From Oscillospiraceae bacterium (GTDB lineage: Bacteria > Bacillota > Clostridia > Oscillospirales > CAG-272), in the NCBI GenBank assembly GCA_015064385.1, contig SVSI01000004.1, positions 62,001-126,000 of the forward strand: 64,000 bases of DNA, written 5' to 3'. Positions 51,977 to 61,634 of the stretch are shown here, one piece after another (the first letter of the stretch is position 1; every line of letters begins with the position of its first letter). A program made the translations under genes and the position numbers. The notes beneath the pieces were generated by a model, which saw only the letters and a list, made by a program, of their open reading frames with translations, was not told the origin of the DNA and did not search any database.

Positions 51977-52993
51977 ATGATTCAAATTGAAAACCTTGTG
52001 AAAAAATACGGCGACAAAACTGCTGTCGGCGGCATCACCTTCTCGGTAGAGGAGGGCGAGATAGTCGGTTTCCTCGGCCCTAACGGTGCGGGTAAGACTA
52101 CCACGATGAGCATAATCACCGGTTGTCTCTCGGCAACTTCAGGAAGAGCGCTGATAAACGGAATAGATATTCTTGAAAATCCTATTGAGGCAAAGCGTAA
52201 TATCGGATATTTGCCCGAGCAGCCCCCGCTCTATCTTGAGATGACGGTAAAAGAATACCTTAATTTTATATATGATATGCGCTCTTGCAAGCTCGATCGC
52301 GAAAAGCACCTTAAGGATATATGCGATACCGTTAAGATAAGCGACGTACTCAACAGAGTTATACGTAATCTCTCCAAGGGATACAGACAGAGAGTCGGTA
52401 TAGCGCAGGCGCTTATAAATAACCCCAAGGTTATAATTTTCGATGAGCCGACCGTAGGTCTCGATCCGAAGCAGATAATAGAGATAAGAAACCTTATAAA
52501 AGCACTCGGAAAAAATCACACGGTTATTCTTTCCACTCACATTCTGCCCGAGGTACAGGCGGTGTGTGACCGTATCGTTATAATAAATAAAGGAAAGATA
52601 GTTGCTAACGAAAAGACCGAAAACATCTCAAAGATAATCGACGGCAACAGACGTCTCAACGTGAAGGTATGCGGACCGCAAAAGGACGTTCTCCCGCTTA
52701 TACGCTCGATTCCCGGAGTTTCTTACGTGGACGTGCTTGGAACTCACGAGCTTGAAAGTACCGCTTATCTCGTAGAGAGCGAGCCGGGTATAGATATAAG
52801 AAAACCGCTCTTCAACACGCTTGCATCTAAAAACTATGCAATAATCGGCATTGAAGCACTTGGAATAAACCTTGAGGATATATTTATCGCGGTCGTCGAT
52901 ACTCCCGAGGAGTCCAAAAAAGGCAAAAAGGGCTCGAAAAAGAGCATCCTCGCAAAAAAAGGCAAGAAGATCGAAATAGATCTCTCAAAATAA
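51977..52993 (+). CDS. ABC transporter ATPase (GldA-like)
   Basis: A 338-residue ATPase. Walker A is 'GPNGAGKTTT', signature 'LSKGYRQRVGIAQAL', Walker B 'VIIFDEPTVGLD'. After the ATPase, about 90 residues of a regulatory domain precede a Lys-rich tail (about 312-338, KKGKKGSKKS). It is the ATPase of a Gld-type exporter whose permease follows. The C-terminal Lys tail is unusual for the family. Confidence 0.9.
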   Translation: MIQIENLVKKYGDKTAVGGITFSVEEGEIVGFLGPNGAGKTTTMSIITGCLSATSGRALINGIDILENPIEAKRNIGYLPEQPPLYLEMTVKEYLNFIYDMRSCKLDREKHLKDICDTVKISDVLNRVIRNLSKGYRQRVGIAQALINNPKVIIFDEPTVGLDPKQIIEIRNLIKALGKNHTVILSTHILPEVQAVCDRIVIINKGKIVANEKTENISKIIDGNRRLNVKVCGPQKDVLPLIRSIPGVSYVDVLGTHELESTAYLVESEPGIDIRKPLFNTLASKNYAIIGIEALGINLEDIFIAVVDTPEESKKGKKGSKKSILAKKGKKIEIDLSK

Positions 52994-53048
52994 TTCCAAA
53001 ACTCTCAAAAAACGAAAGGGACCTTGTAAAAGGTCAACGGTCAGATAA

Positions 53049-53756
53049 ATGTTTGCTATATATAAAAGGGAACTGCGTTCCTATTTCGTTTCGCCGATAG
53101 GATATATTTTCATTGCCGCATTTTTGTGCGTAAGCGGAATACTTTTTTCGGTAACGACCATACAGGCAGGTCAGGCAAGTAGCGTGGGAAGCTATTTTTC
53201 ACTTCTTCTTATGGTGTTTATAATCGTTCTCCCACTGCTCACTATGAAGCTTTTTTCGGACGAGAGACGTCTTCGTACCGAGTCGCTACTTCTTTCCGCA
53301 CCCGTAAGTCTTATGAGTATGGTGCTTGCTAAATTCTTTGCGGCTTATACCGTATTTGCGGGAACGTTCCTCTTTTCATGTCTTGATTTTATCGCGCTCT
53401 ATACCCACGGTGAGCCCAATACCGCAGTTATTTTAGGTAACGTCATTGCAATTCTTCTCGTCGGTGCCGCGTGTATCGCGATCGGAGTTTTCGTTTCTTC
53501 TCTTACGGAAAACCAGCTGATCGCCGCAATCGGAACGATGCTTATTATAGCGTTCTTCGTATTTACTACGGTTCTTAATACTTATATCGACAGCTACGCA
53601 TTAAGAGCCGTTTTCAACTGGATCTCTATATTCGGCAGATTTGTAAATTTCACCTACGGCTACTTTGATTTCAGTGCTATACTTTACTATATTTCACTTT
53701 CATTCGTATTTCTCTTTGTAACGGTTCGTATATACGAAAAGCGCCGTTGGAGCTGA
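53049..53756 (+). CDS. ABC transporter permease (GldF-like, ABC-2 type)
   Basis: A 235-residue membrane protein with six predicted helices. It starts 'MFAIYKRELRSYFVSPIGYIFIAAFL', which is the GldF/NatB-type start ('KREL..YF.SP.gYi'). It probably pairs with the upstream ATPase. A small hairpin (GACCTT-GTAA-AAGGTC, 53020-53035) lies in the 55-bp intercistronic gap, close to the ATG, and could reduce initiation. Confidence 0.88.
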   Translation: MFAIYKRELRSYFVSPIGYIFIAAFLCVSGILFSVTTIQAGQASSVGSYFSLLLMVFIIVLPLLTMKLFSDERRLRTESLLLSAPVSLMSMVLAKFFAAYTVFAGTFLFSCLDFIALYTHGEPNTAVILGNVIAILLVGAACIAIGVFVSSLTENQLIAAIGTMLIIAFFVFTTVLNTYIDSYALRAVFNWISIFGRFVNFTYGYFDFSAILYYISLSFVFLFVTVRIYEKRRWS

Positions 53757-53793
53757 TTTACACCGATTATACAGAACTAAATGGAGATTGATA

Positions 53794-55482
53794 ATGAAAT
53801 ACGAAAAATTTGGTAAACGATCGCTGTTTACCCTGATTACCTGCCTAGTTCTTGCGGCAGTCATAGCACTTAACGTGCTTGTTGGGTATTTGGCGTCACG
53901 AAATATCCTTTATCTCGATCTTACAAAGACGAGCTATACCGATATTTCCGAAACTTCTGAAAAATATCTCTCAGAGCTCGGCTCGGAGGATAATAATATA
54001 ACAATATACTTTCTTGCCGCAAAGGACGAGCTTCAGAACGCCGGCTTCGGATACAGCGTTGACTATTCGGGAGACGTTAGCGACCTTTGGGGAATGAAGC
54101 ATATCTACGAGCTTGCTAAGGTCTATTCCGAAAAGTACGACTTTATAAAGGTAGAGCATCTTGATATAGAAGACGATTCCGAAATACTCGAAAAATACAA
54201 GACGAGTATTTCTATGACCTTTAATAAGCAGAGAATAATCGTTGATAACGCAGTACCGGAAAAGGATGCAAACGGAAATAGCGTGCTTGATAAAAACGGA
54301 GAGCCGATAATCCATCATAATTTCCGCATCTCCAGCCGCGATTATTTCTATTATTTCGACTCGTCCAGCTATTACGCCTTCGGTTTTAACGGAGAACTTC
54401 GCTTCACATCTATGCTTATGAGCGTTTCGGGCGAAGCACCCGTCGTCTATTTTTCATACGGTCACGGTGAGAATGTAGGAGACTACACGGTAGGTGAGGA
54501 TACGTCGGTATCTGTCGAGGATTACGGCAAGGCACAAGCGCTTCGCGACTTTATCCACAATTCGGGATTTGAGGTTAAGAAAATAGATATCACGTCGCAG
54601 TATGAGCAGCTTCTTTCGGATAAAAACGCGAGAGCTCTCGTGATTTTTGATCCTAAGACCGATTTCAGAGGCGCGGATGCCGAGGTGGATAACGATCCCG
54701 CGACCGTAAACGAAATATCGGTGCTCAGAAAGTTCCTGCATCTTGAAAATACTCATCTTATGGTATTTTCCGATAATTACGACGGCGAGCTTGTAAATCT
54801 TTCCGAATACCTTTACGATTACTGGGGACTTAAGTTTGACCGCTCAAGCGTAAAAGACAGCGGACCAAGCAGTCTTTCGCCCGACGGAAGCGTATTTATG
54901 GCAGATTACGAAACAAATAAGCTCAGCCCCGGCGTGAGTCTCACCGCGGGACTTACTGCTATGGACTCTCTGCCGAGAATATATTTCGGTAATGCCGGAA
55001 CTATTTCAATAGACGATACCTTCTCAAACGAGATCGGATTTGGTGAGGGCTACTCGGTAAAATACTCGGGCAGTATCTTCGTTACTCCCGACTCTGCCGA
55101 GGTTTCTTACGCTGACGGCAGAGTTGAAAAGGGCGAGGAAAGCACCCCTAAGTCGCTTATGGCGATAACCTACGAAAAGTGGTATAACGAGGGCAGTAAC
55201 GAGATCCCGACCTACGTTCTCGCGTGCGCATCGACCGATTACGTCAGCGAAACGGCAATGTCGAGTCAGTACGGTAACAGCGATGTTATCGGATATCTGC
55301 TTCGTTCACTCGGAAAGGATTCATTCGGCTCTGATATTGAAATGAAGGAGCTTGAGACCGAGGCGCTTGAAACACCGAGCAACGTAATGCTTACCTTCTG
55401 GAAGCTCTTTATCTACGTAATACCCCCAATAGCGTCGATCGTTATCGGTACGGTAGTCTTTATTAAGCGCAGACACGCATAA
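53794..55482 (+). CDS. GldG-like ABC-associated membrane protein, copy 1
   Basis: A 562-residue protein with a membrane helix at each end (about 15-38 and 530-553) and a large extracytoplasmic domain between. The start 'LVGYLASRNILYLDLTKTSYTDISETS' and 'VYFSYGHGE' (GHGE motif, near residue 220) are the GldG/IFT52-type hallmarks. ATG 53794 has TGGAG 7 nt upstream; the in-frame ATG two codons earlier overlaps that site. It is paralogous to the next gene. Confidence 0.85.
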   Translation: MKYEKFGKRSLFTLITCLVLAAVIALNVLVGYLASRNILYLDLTKTSYTDISETSEKYLSELGSEDNNITIYFLAAKDELQNAGFGYSVDYSGDVSDLWGMKHIYELAKVYSEKYDFIKVEHLDIEDDSEILEKYKTSISMTFNKQRIIVDNAVPEKDANGNSVLDKNGEPIIHHNFRISSRDYFYYFDSSSYYAFGFNGELRFTSMLMSVSGEAPVVYFSYGHGENVGDYTVGEDTSVSVEDYGKAQALRDFIHNSGFEVKKIDITSQYEQLLSDKNARALVIFDPKTDFRGADAEVDNDPATVNEISVLRKFLHLENTHLMVFSDNYDGELVNLSEYLYDYWGLKFDRSSVKDSGPSSLSPDGSVFMADYETNKLSPGVSLTAGLTAMDSLPRIYFGNAGTISIDDTFSNEIGFGEGYSVKYSGSIFVTPDSAEVSYADGRVEKGEESTPKSLMAITYEKWYNEGSNEIPTYVLACASTDYVSETAMSSQYGNSDVIGYLLRSLGKDSFGSDIEMKELETEALETPSNVMLTFWKLFIYVIPPIASIVIGTVVFIKRRHA

Positions 55483-55505
55483 TTTCGCGAAAGGAACTTT
55501 ATAAT

Positions 55506-57065
55506 ATGAATTCAGTAAAAAAGAACAGATTCAAATACGGTTCGCTCGCGATTGGACTTACCGTAGCGGTGATAGCGTTCGTTATAGTTATCAACGCCGT
55601 TCTTTCAGCGCTGTCAAATCATTTCTTCTGGTACTTTGATATGACGCCCGGTCAGATATACTCGATTTCCGACAGATCCACCGAGTATCTCGATAAGATC
55701 GACGGCGAAACCAATAAAATAACTATATACTTCTTTACCGATAAGGACAGTATGACGCAGTCGGTAAGCTCCAATAATTCTCTTACCGATACCTCTATGT
55801 GGGGAATGAAGCCGATCCACGAGCTCGCGCTCCAGCTTTCGGACAGATATTCATTTATCTCGCTTGACTATATAGATCCAACGGGAGATCCCGACCGTAT
55901 CAGAAAAATAGTCGGTGACGATTACTATGCAACAAGTACTTTTACAAGCAGAAACGTTCTTATAGTTAACGATACCTATGAGAAAAATGCAGATGGCACC
56001 TTCGTTCTCGGCGCTGATCAGCTGCCTGTAAAATACACCGATTTCAAGCTCTGCTCAAGAAACTCTTTCTATCTTTTCGACCACACGAGCGGGCTGGTCA
56101 ACGCGTTCAGAGGGGACTATTATTTTGCATCCTCTATAATGTCGCTGACGAAGATAAATAAAACGGAGGTATATTTCCTTACCGGACACGGTGAAAGCGT
56201 GGGAGATGCAAAGGACGAGCTCCCGGGATCGTTCGGAGATGCTATGGCGCTTTACTACGTTTTTGAGGAATCGGGATGCAGAGTCAAAAAGATCGACCTT
56301 AAGTACGACGATTTTTCGGTAAATACCGAAAATGCGATCCTCGTAATATACGCACCGCAGAGAGATATTACCGCACCGGCAACTACTCTTGAAGTAAGCG
56401 AAAAAGAGAAAATAGAAGCGTTCCTTGAAAAAGACGGAAACTCGATGATGGTATTCTTTGATACCAAATCCGCTCCTCTGACCAATCTCGGCGCACTTGT
56501 TGCTGAAAATGCCGGAGTCAGCGTTAGTGCGTCAAAAGCGCACGCCTCGAGTGAGGCCAGCGTTTCGGTTGACGGATATTCAATAGTCGGAGAGTACGCC
56601 GAGGGAGCTCCTGCCGTCGATAGAATTCTCGCAGAAGATATGGGTAATAAAGTGGTATTCCGAGATGCTTACCCGATAGTTATAAATAACGCGTCGGTTG
56701 CAAAGGCGGTAGTACGCCTTCCGGAAGCGGCAGGCGCGGGCGGATATAGTGAAGAGGCGGCACTTATGACCGTTTCCGACGCTAAAGGCGGCGGAAAGAT
56801 ACTCGTATCCGCCAGTGCGGATTTTGCAAACAATCAGACGCTCGAGAGTGACGTTTACGGCAATAAAAATCTGCTTATATCCTCTCTTGACGATATTGTT
56901 GCAGGAGACGTTCCGCTTAACTTTGATATCAAGCTGATACGCAGCGAGGGACTTGACAGAACAGAACGGCAGGCAATAATTTGGACCCTGGTGCTCTCTG
57001 TACTCATTCCCGCAGCCGTTGCGATATTTGGTACGGTAGTATATGTAAGGAGAAAACATTCCTGA
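55506..57065 (+). CDS. GldG-like ABC-associated membrane protein, copy 2
   Basis: A 519-residue paralogue of the preceding protein with the same layout: N-terminal helix (about 15-38), 'DMTPGQIYSISDRSTEYL' as the counterpart of 'DLTKTSYTDISETSEKYL', then 'VYFLTGHGES' near residue 225, and a C-terminal helix with a basic end (VRRKHS). Tandem duplication is likely. AAAGGA precedes the ATG. Its last base is shared with the next start (TGATG). Confidence 0.85.
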   Translation: MNSVKKNRFKYGSLAIGLTVAVIAFVIVINAVLSALSNHFFWYFDMTPGQIYSISDRSTEYLDKIDGETNKITIYFFTDKDSMTQSVSSNNSLTDTSMWGMKPIHELALQLSDRYSFISLDYIDPTGDPDRIRKIVGDDYYATSTFTSRNVLIVNDTYEKNADGTFVLGADQLPVKYTDFKLCSRNSFYLFDHTSGLVNAFRGDYYFASSIMSLTKINKTEVYFLTGHGESVGDAKDELPGSFGDAMALYYVFEESGCRVKKIDLKYDDFSVNTENAILVIYAPQRDITAPATTLEVSEKEKIEAFLEKDGNSMMVFFDTKSAPLTNLGALVAENAGVSVSASKAHASSEASVSVDGYSIVGEYAEGAPAVDRILAEDMGNKVVFRDAYPIVINNASVAKAVVRLPEAAGAGGYSEEAALMTVSDAKGGGKILVSASADFANNQTLESDVYGNKNLLISSLDDIVAGDVPLNFDIKLIRSEGLDRTERQAIIWTLVLSVLIPAAVAIFGTVVYVRRKHS

Positions 57066-58936
57066 TGGATAATAATGTAAAAAAATCAAAGGGCAGTATT
57101 TTTTCGCGTCAGAAAAATACTATTATAGCCCTTGCTATAATATTTGCCGTCCTGCTCGGAGCGTATCTTCTGATAATAAGACCGCTTATGAAGGACGACG
57201 CGCCGACTGAGGTAAAATCGATATCCCTTATATGGCAAAATGAGGTCGAGTCGAGCTCGGGAATTATGATGTACAAGCATATTCCGCGAGAGTCTATTGC
57301 AAGAATAAGCGTTCATAACCCTTCGCTTGCATCCAAAAGCAACGGACGGTACGTTGACTGGGCTATATACCGAGTTACCGAGGATAAAAAGGTAGGCGGA
57401 GTTGAGCTTGAAAAGGGTGAGCTTTATCTTGAGGGATACGAATATGCTCCTCTTGAAGACAATGACACAAGCTCGGTGGTAGCTTCCGTGATAAACGATT
57501 CAGGATTTGCGCTCGCGCTGTCGAGAGTTATAGATCACGCAAAGGATCTGTCCAAATACGGACTTGACTTTGAAAGTGACGACGAAGCAACATACTGTGA
57601 GATAACCTCGCTTGAAGGCGAGACGTACCGCTTTTACGTAGGCGACAAGATCCCGTCGGGAAATGCGTATTACGTACGTATCGCGGGAAAGGACGTTTGT
57701 CTTGACAAAAACAGTGAGTTTTACGGACAGGAGATAGAAAACGATTCTGTTTATATCTACGACTGCTCGAGCGTGCTTATATCGCCTACCGACGTGGTCT
57801 CTCCGATACTCACAACTCCCCTGAACGCGTCTCTTATCGCATATTTCGACTCCTTTATTATTACCGAATATACGGAAAATGACGAAGAGGGCGGAAATAT
57901 AAAGGTCGATTTCAGCTCCGCTTTGAAGGAGGACCATTTAGCAAAGCCCATATCCTCCTTTGCACAAAATGCGATATACTATGCAAAGGTGCCTGCAGGA
58001 TACCACTCGTCGTCCGCTTTTGAGGGGCTGTTTGAGAGCTTTGTTGACGGTCTTCGAGGAAGCAAGGTCATAGAGCTTGCGGAGCTTATAGATAAGGTTG
58101 ATGAGGAAACCAAGGAAACTTATCAGGATTTTGGCTTTACGTCCGAGACGCTCAATAAGTATTTCAAAAACAATACTGCATATATGCTCGCCTTTAAGTG
58201 GAATGCCGTAAATAACGTTATAATGGTCAGCCGTCCCAACGAAGAGGGCAACCTTTACGTTTATTCGCTGGTATATGACACGATATCCGAGGTAAGTGCG
58301 GACACCCTCTCATTCCTTAACTGGAAACAGTCTGCATACATTGACAAGGACTTTTTCAAGGTCAATATAACGAACTGCTCCAAATTTGAGGTCAAAGGAA
58401 ACTATTACGAGCTCAGCGGAGGAGATTACGTTAATAAAAAGGTTGACGCAGCGTTTGACCTTAAGCTTGAAGACAACGAAGACGTTTCCGTTTCTTCTCC
58501 GGATTTTGCAGAAAACGGATCTATGAGCGCGTCACAGAGAACGGAAAACTTCCGTACTCTGTATCAGCTCCTCCTGCTAACGTCTCTCAGCGAAAAGATC
58601 GACAGCAGTGAGTTTACCCGCGAGGAGCTTGACGAGATAATAAAGAACAAGACGGCTCTGTGTGCGGAAATATCGGTCACCACAAGGGCACATACCAAGA
58701 CCGTTGCCGATCCCGAAAGTGAAACGGGAGAGGATAAAACGATCACCGTACCGGGTATGACGAGAACCTATCGCTTCTATAAGCTCACGTCGGGAAGAAT
58801 GCTTATGACTACTCAGGACGGCGACGGTGAGGAGGTCGGAGACTATTATATCAAGACCTCTAGCGTAGAGACTCTTCTTATCGCGGCGAATAAGGTCAAA
58901 AACGACGAGCTTGTCAATAAATACGAAAGATATTAA
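57065..58936 (+). CDS. DUF4340 domain-containing membrane protein
   Basis: A 623-residue protein. One N-terminal helix (about 20-40) is followed by an extracytoplasmic region with DUF4340-like repeats ('ISVHNPSLASKSNGRYVDWAIY', 'YCEITSLEGETYRFYVGDKIPSGNAYYVRIAG'). DUF4340 proteins accompany GldG-type genes in many phyla. The ATG overlaps the upstream stop by 1 nt. It acts with the GldA-F-G proteins, but the transported substrate is unknown. Confidence 0.85.
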   Translation: MDNNVKKSKGSIFSRQKNTIIALAIIFAVLLGAYLLIIRPLMKDDAPTEVKSISLIWQNEVESSSGIMMYKHIPRESIARISVHNPSLASKSNGRYVDWAIYRVTEDKKVGGVELEKGELYLEGYEYAPLEDNDTSSVVASVINDSGFALALSRVIDHAKDLSKYGLDFESDDEATYCEITSLEGETYRFYVGDKIPSGNAYYVRIAGKDVCLDKNSEFYGQEIENDSVYIYDCSSVLISPTDVVSPILTTPLNASLIAYFDSFIITEYTENDEEGGNIKVDFSSALKEDHLAKPISSFAQNAIYYAKVPAGYHSSSAFEGLFESFVDGLRGSKVIELAELIDKVDEETKETYQDFGFTSETLNKYFKNNTAYMLAFKWNAVNNVIMVSRPNEEGNLYVYSLVYDTISEVSADTLSFLNWKQSAYIDKDFFKVNITNCSKFEVKGNYYELSGGDYVNKKVDAAFDLKLEDNEDVSVSSPDFAENGSMSASQRTENFRTLYQLLLLTSLSEKIDSSEFTREELDEIIKNKTALCAEISVTTRAHTKTVADPESETGEDKTITVPGMTRTYRFYKLTSGRMLMTTQDGDGEEVGDYYIKTSSVETLLIAANKVKNDELVNKYERY

Positions 58937-58944
58937 AAGATAAA

Positions 58945-59928
58945 ATGATGAAAAGAAAATTTATTTCGATCACTCTGTGTGTTGCAATGATCATTGCATC
59001 CCTGTGTTGCTTTACCTCTTGTAAAAAGACCGCAATGACGCTGGAAAACGAGGATGGAAAATTTAAGATATCTCACGATCTGCTGAGATATTTTACAATG
59101 AATTACCTCAACGGATACAGCGATCTTACCGCAGAGGACTTTGCATCGGACGAGACGCTTCAAAATGAGCTGATAGATAACGTAAGTGCTTCTATATGCG
59201 ATCTTGCAACCTACAAGCTGCTTGCCGAGAAGTACGATATATCGCTTACTCGCGAGGAGAAAAAGGAAGTTAAGAATACTCTTAAGGAGTATAAAAAGTC
59301 TTATGAGTCCAAGGATGCGTACAAAAAAGATCTTGAGGCGAATTTCCTTACCGAAAAAACACTTGAAGAGATCTATATGCTTCAGGCGCTTTTCGACAAG
59401 CTTTTCGATCATCTTACAGATGAATATACGGGAATATTCAAATACGATAACGACGTAATAGACGCCGATATTGAAGCGGGCAACTTTTTCTCTGCTGAAT
59501 ATATCGTGATGTACTATACTGCCGATAACAAGCAGGAACGGCTTAACGAGCTTCAAAAAATGCTGGACAGCGCAAAGGGCGGCGCTCAGATGATCACCAT
59601 GCGCGACGAAATGTATGAAAAATACGGCGAACAGCTCGTTTATAACAGAGAAGACATATTTACCTACACCGAGATGAACGAGGTGTATGAGAATGCAGTA
59701 GTCTCGCTCGATATCGGAGCATTCAGCGAAGTTATCGATATGGATAATGCGGCGATGATCGTTCACCGTCTTCCGCTTGATAGCGACTATATTGACAAAA
59801 ACTATAACGATATCATAGCAAAATATCTTTCACGCGAGTTTTTTGAATATATCGAGCAGTATTCATCTGCACTTATTCCAAGTATTAAAGAGCAGTGCAA
59901 GGATATGAAGCTTTGGGAAATGAAATAA
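58945..59928 (+). CDS. Lipoprotein with SurA/PrsA-like foldase features
   Basis: A 327-residue lipoprotein with lipobox F-T-S-C27. Residues about 30-170 form a helical SurA/PrsA N-terminal-like part ('LLAEKYDISLTREEKKEVK'). The last 150 residues (173-310) include 'FSAEYIVMYYTADNKQERLNEL' and 'GAFSEVIDMDNAAMIVHRL', which match the shape of a parvulin-type PPIase domain but with a degenerate core. It is probably a foldase or chaperone for the exported products of the Gld-type system. It is the last gene of the operon and is followed by a terminator. Confidence 0.7.
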   Translation: MMKRKFISITLCVAMIIASLCCFTSCKKTAMTLENEDGKFKISHDLLRYFTMNYLNGYSDLTAEDFASDETLQNELIDNVSASICDLATYKLLAEKYDISLTREEKKEVKNTLKEYKKSYESKDAYKKDLEANFLTEKTLEEIYMLQALFDKLFDHLTDEYTGIFKYDNDVIDADIEAGNFFSAEYIVMYYTADNKQERLNELQKMLDSAKGGAQMITMRDEMYEKYGEQLVYNREDIFTYTEMNEVYENAVVSLDIGAFSEVIDMDNAAMIVHRLPLDSDYIDKNYNDIIAKYLSREFFEYIEQYSSALIPSIKEQCKDMKLWEMK

Positions 59929-59938
59929 AATTCAGTAA

Positions 59939-59966
59939 AGAGCACGGATTTCCGTGCTCTTTTATT
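59939..59966 (+). terminator. Terminator of the Gld-type operon
   Basis: AGAGCACGGA (59939-59948) pairs with TCCGTGCTCT (59951-59960), followed by TTTATTTTTTTT. It separates the Gld-type operon from spoIIIA. Confidence 0.9.
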
Positions 59967-59974
59967 TTTTTTGA

Positions 59975-60003
59975 GAATATTTAGACAAGCTCTCCAATAT
60001 AAT
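59975..60003 (+). promoter_or_regulatory. Candidate SigE promoter of the spoIIIA operon
   Basis: GAATATT (59975-59981) fits the SigE -35 (kmATATT). After a 14-bp spacer, AATATAAT (59996-60003) resembles the SigE -10 (CATACAnT) at six of eight positions. SigE control of spoIIIA is established in B. subtilis. No SigA box pair fits here. Confidence 0.5.
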
Positions 60004-60040
60004 GTAGCGTAAGGCAAGTCCAAAAAAGGAGGCAGTGATC

Positions 60041-60937
60041 TTGCAAAGAGAGCTTGAAACGGTGTTAAGAGTACTCCCCGTCGCTATTTCGGATTGTATA
60101 AGACAAAGCGTGCAATACAAAAGCGGTAATGGAATAAATGAGATACATATTCGCTCAAATCGGCACTTGGCGCTTACTTATAAAGGAAAGAACGTCTTAC
60201 TTGGCTATAAGGTCAGGGCAGACGAGCTGTCCGAATGCGTTATGTCTCTTTGTAAAAGATCGCTTTATTCCTATATGGACACTATCCTTGAGGGATATAT
60301 ACCGTTTGGCGACTCTATAAGAGTGGGTGTTTGCGGGAGTGCGGTGTGTCAGGGAGATAAAATAGTCAATATAACGGGCATCACATCGCTTAATATACGT
60401 ATCCCTTGTACTGTTTTCGGTGTGGCGAGGGAGCTTTATAAAGCGCTTTCAAAGGGTAACTTTTGCGAGAGTGCGGTCATATATTCACCGCCCGGCGCGG
60501 GTAAGACGACTATGCTTCGCGATATAGCACTATCGCTTGCACGCGGTGAAAATGCAAAAAGAGTTTCCGTTATAGACTCCCGTAGGGAGCTTTGCGATGC
60601 AAATATGGCTGTGGCGGAAAATATTGACGTTTACGCGTCCTACCCAAAAGCAAAGGGAATTGAGCTTGCAACCAGAACTATGGCGCCCGAATATCTTATT
60701 TGCGACGAGATAGGGTATCAGGAGGCAGAGGCGATACTTGCGTGTCAAAGTATGGGCGTACCTATGATAATCGGAGCGCACGCAAGAGATATCGAGTCAC
60801 TCATAAGATCCGGACCCTTTGCAAAGCTACACAGCGCGGGACTTTTTGACATCTATGCCAAAATAAATGTGTCAAAAGAAGGAAACAGAACGCTCGAAAT
60901 AGTGCGTCGTGGTGAAAAAAAAGAAAATGACATTTAA
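60041..60937 (+). CDS. spoIIIAA: Stage III sporulation protein AA
   Basis: A 298-residue secretion-type ATPase of the SpoIIIA channel, which links mother cell and forespore. Walker A is 'SPPGAGKTTML'. Family features are the N-terminal 'INEIHIRSNRHLALTY' and the later 'ILACQSMGVPMIIGAHA'. The start is TTG 60041, 8 nt after AGGAGG (60027-60032); the in-frame GTG 60035 is only 2 nt from that site. Confidence 0.93.
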   Translation: MQRELETVLRVLPVAISDCIRQSVQYKSGNGINEIHIRSNRHLALTYKGKNVLLGYKVRADELSECVMSLCKRSLYSYMDTILEGYIPFGDSIRVGVCGSAVCQGDKIVNITGITSLNIRIPCTVFGVARELYKALSKGNFCESAVIYSPPGAGKTTMLRDIALSLARGENAKRVSVIDSRRELCDANMAVAENIDVYASYPKAKGIELATRTMAPEYLICDEIGYQEAEAILACQSMGVPMIIGAHARDIESLIRSGPFAKLHSAGLFDIYAKINVSKEGNRTLEIVRRGEKKENDI

Positions 60938-61412
60938 GTATATTGGAATGCTTTTAATATTTATTTGCTCTACTCTAATCGGAAACGGACTTGCTATCGG
61001 AGAAAAAAGAAGAATAGAGCGCAGTGATGCGTTACGCGAGCTCGTGCATTTTATATACAGAGAAATAGAGTGCTTCAGAACACCGCTCGACGAGATATAT
61101 CTTAACTTTTCAAGCGCACCTCTTGAGAAAAGCGGATTTATAGGTGATCTGCGTGGAGGATCGCTTGAATACGCGATCAAAAACACCCGAGAGGGCTTTT
61201 GCTTCAGCGATCAAACGAAAGTATCGCTTGTAAATTTTGCCGAAAATCTCGGAAAAAGTGAATATAGCGATCAGCTCTCGAGATGTAAATATATTCTTTC
61301 GCTTATGGACGGGGATATTAAAAAAAGCAGGGAAGCGTACCCCAAAAACAGAAAAATGTACACCTCTCTGGGACTGCTTTCCGGAGTTATGATAATCATA
61401 CTTATGATATAA
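60927..61412 (+). CDS. spoIIIAB: Stage III sporulation protein AB
   Basis: A 161-residue protein with membrane segments at both ends (about 5-20 and 145-161) and a helical middle. 'SDALRELVHFIYREIECFRTPLDEI' matches the SpoIIIAB/GspF-like region. The ATG overlaps the spoIIIAA end by 11 nt. Upstream GTG codons at 60909 and 60912 are in frame, and neither has a good Shine-Dalgarno, so the start is uncertain. Confidence 0.85.
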   Translation: MTFKYIGMLLIFICSTLIGNGLAIGEKRRIERSDALRELVHFIYREIECFRTPLDEIYLNFSSAPLEKSGFIGDLRGGSLEYAIKNTREGFCFSDQTKVSLVNFAENLGKSEYSDQLSRCKYILSLMDGDIKKSREAYPKNRKMYTSLGLLSGVMIIILMI

Positions 61413-61439
61413 ATTTGCATAGCTGAAAAGGAGATAAAA

Positions 61440-61634
61440 ATGAATACGGCACTTATTTTGAAGGTGGTGGGTGTGTGACTGCTCGTCAGCGTTTCCTGTC
61501 AGATACTCAACAAATCGGGACGTGACGAACAAGCTATGCTCGTCACGCTCTCGGGAATAATCATCGTGCTTCTTATGGTAGTGGGAGAGATCTCCGATCT
61601 GCTAACGAAGATCAGAGAGCTTTTCGGACTATGA
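61440..61634 (+). pseudogene. spoIIIAC: spoIIIAC with an in-frame TGA at codon 13
   Basis: AAGGAG precedes ATG 61440 by 6 nt. The frame encodes 12 residues (to V-G-V), then TGA at 61476-61478, then 51 codons to the true stop at 61632-61634. Read through, it gives 64 residues, as expected for SpoIIIAC, with two membrane segments. The TGA falls where the family has Gly (V-G-V-G-hydrophobic), so one G-to-T change in GGA explains it. The overlap with spoIIIAD (ATGA) is kept. It could be a sequencing error. Confidence 0.85.

Noticed and set aside
51977..59928. Gliding motility apparatus
   Set aside because: Only the ABC part and associated GldG-like proteins occur. None of the gliding motor or adhesin genes is present, and the host is a Firmicute.
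61476..61478. Recoding of TGA (Gly or selenocysteine) in spoIIIAC
   Set aside because: Many genes here end with TGA and long genes contain no in-frame TGA, so the code is standard. SpoIIIAC is not a selenoprotein family and no convincing SECIS hairpin follows.
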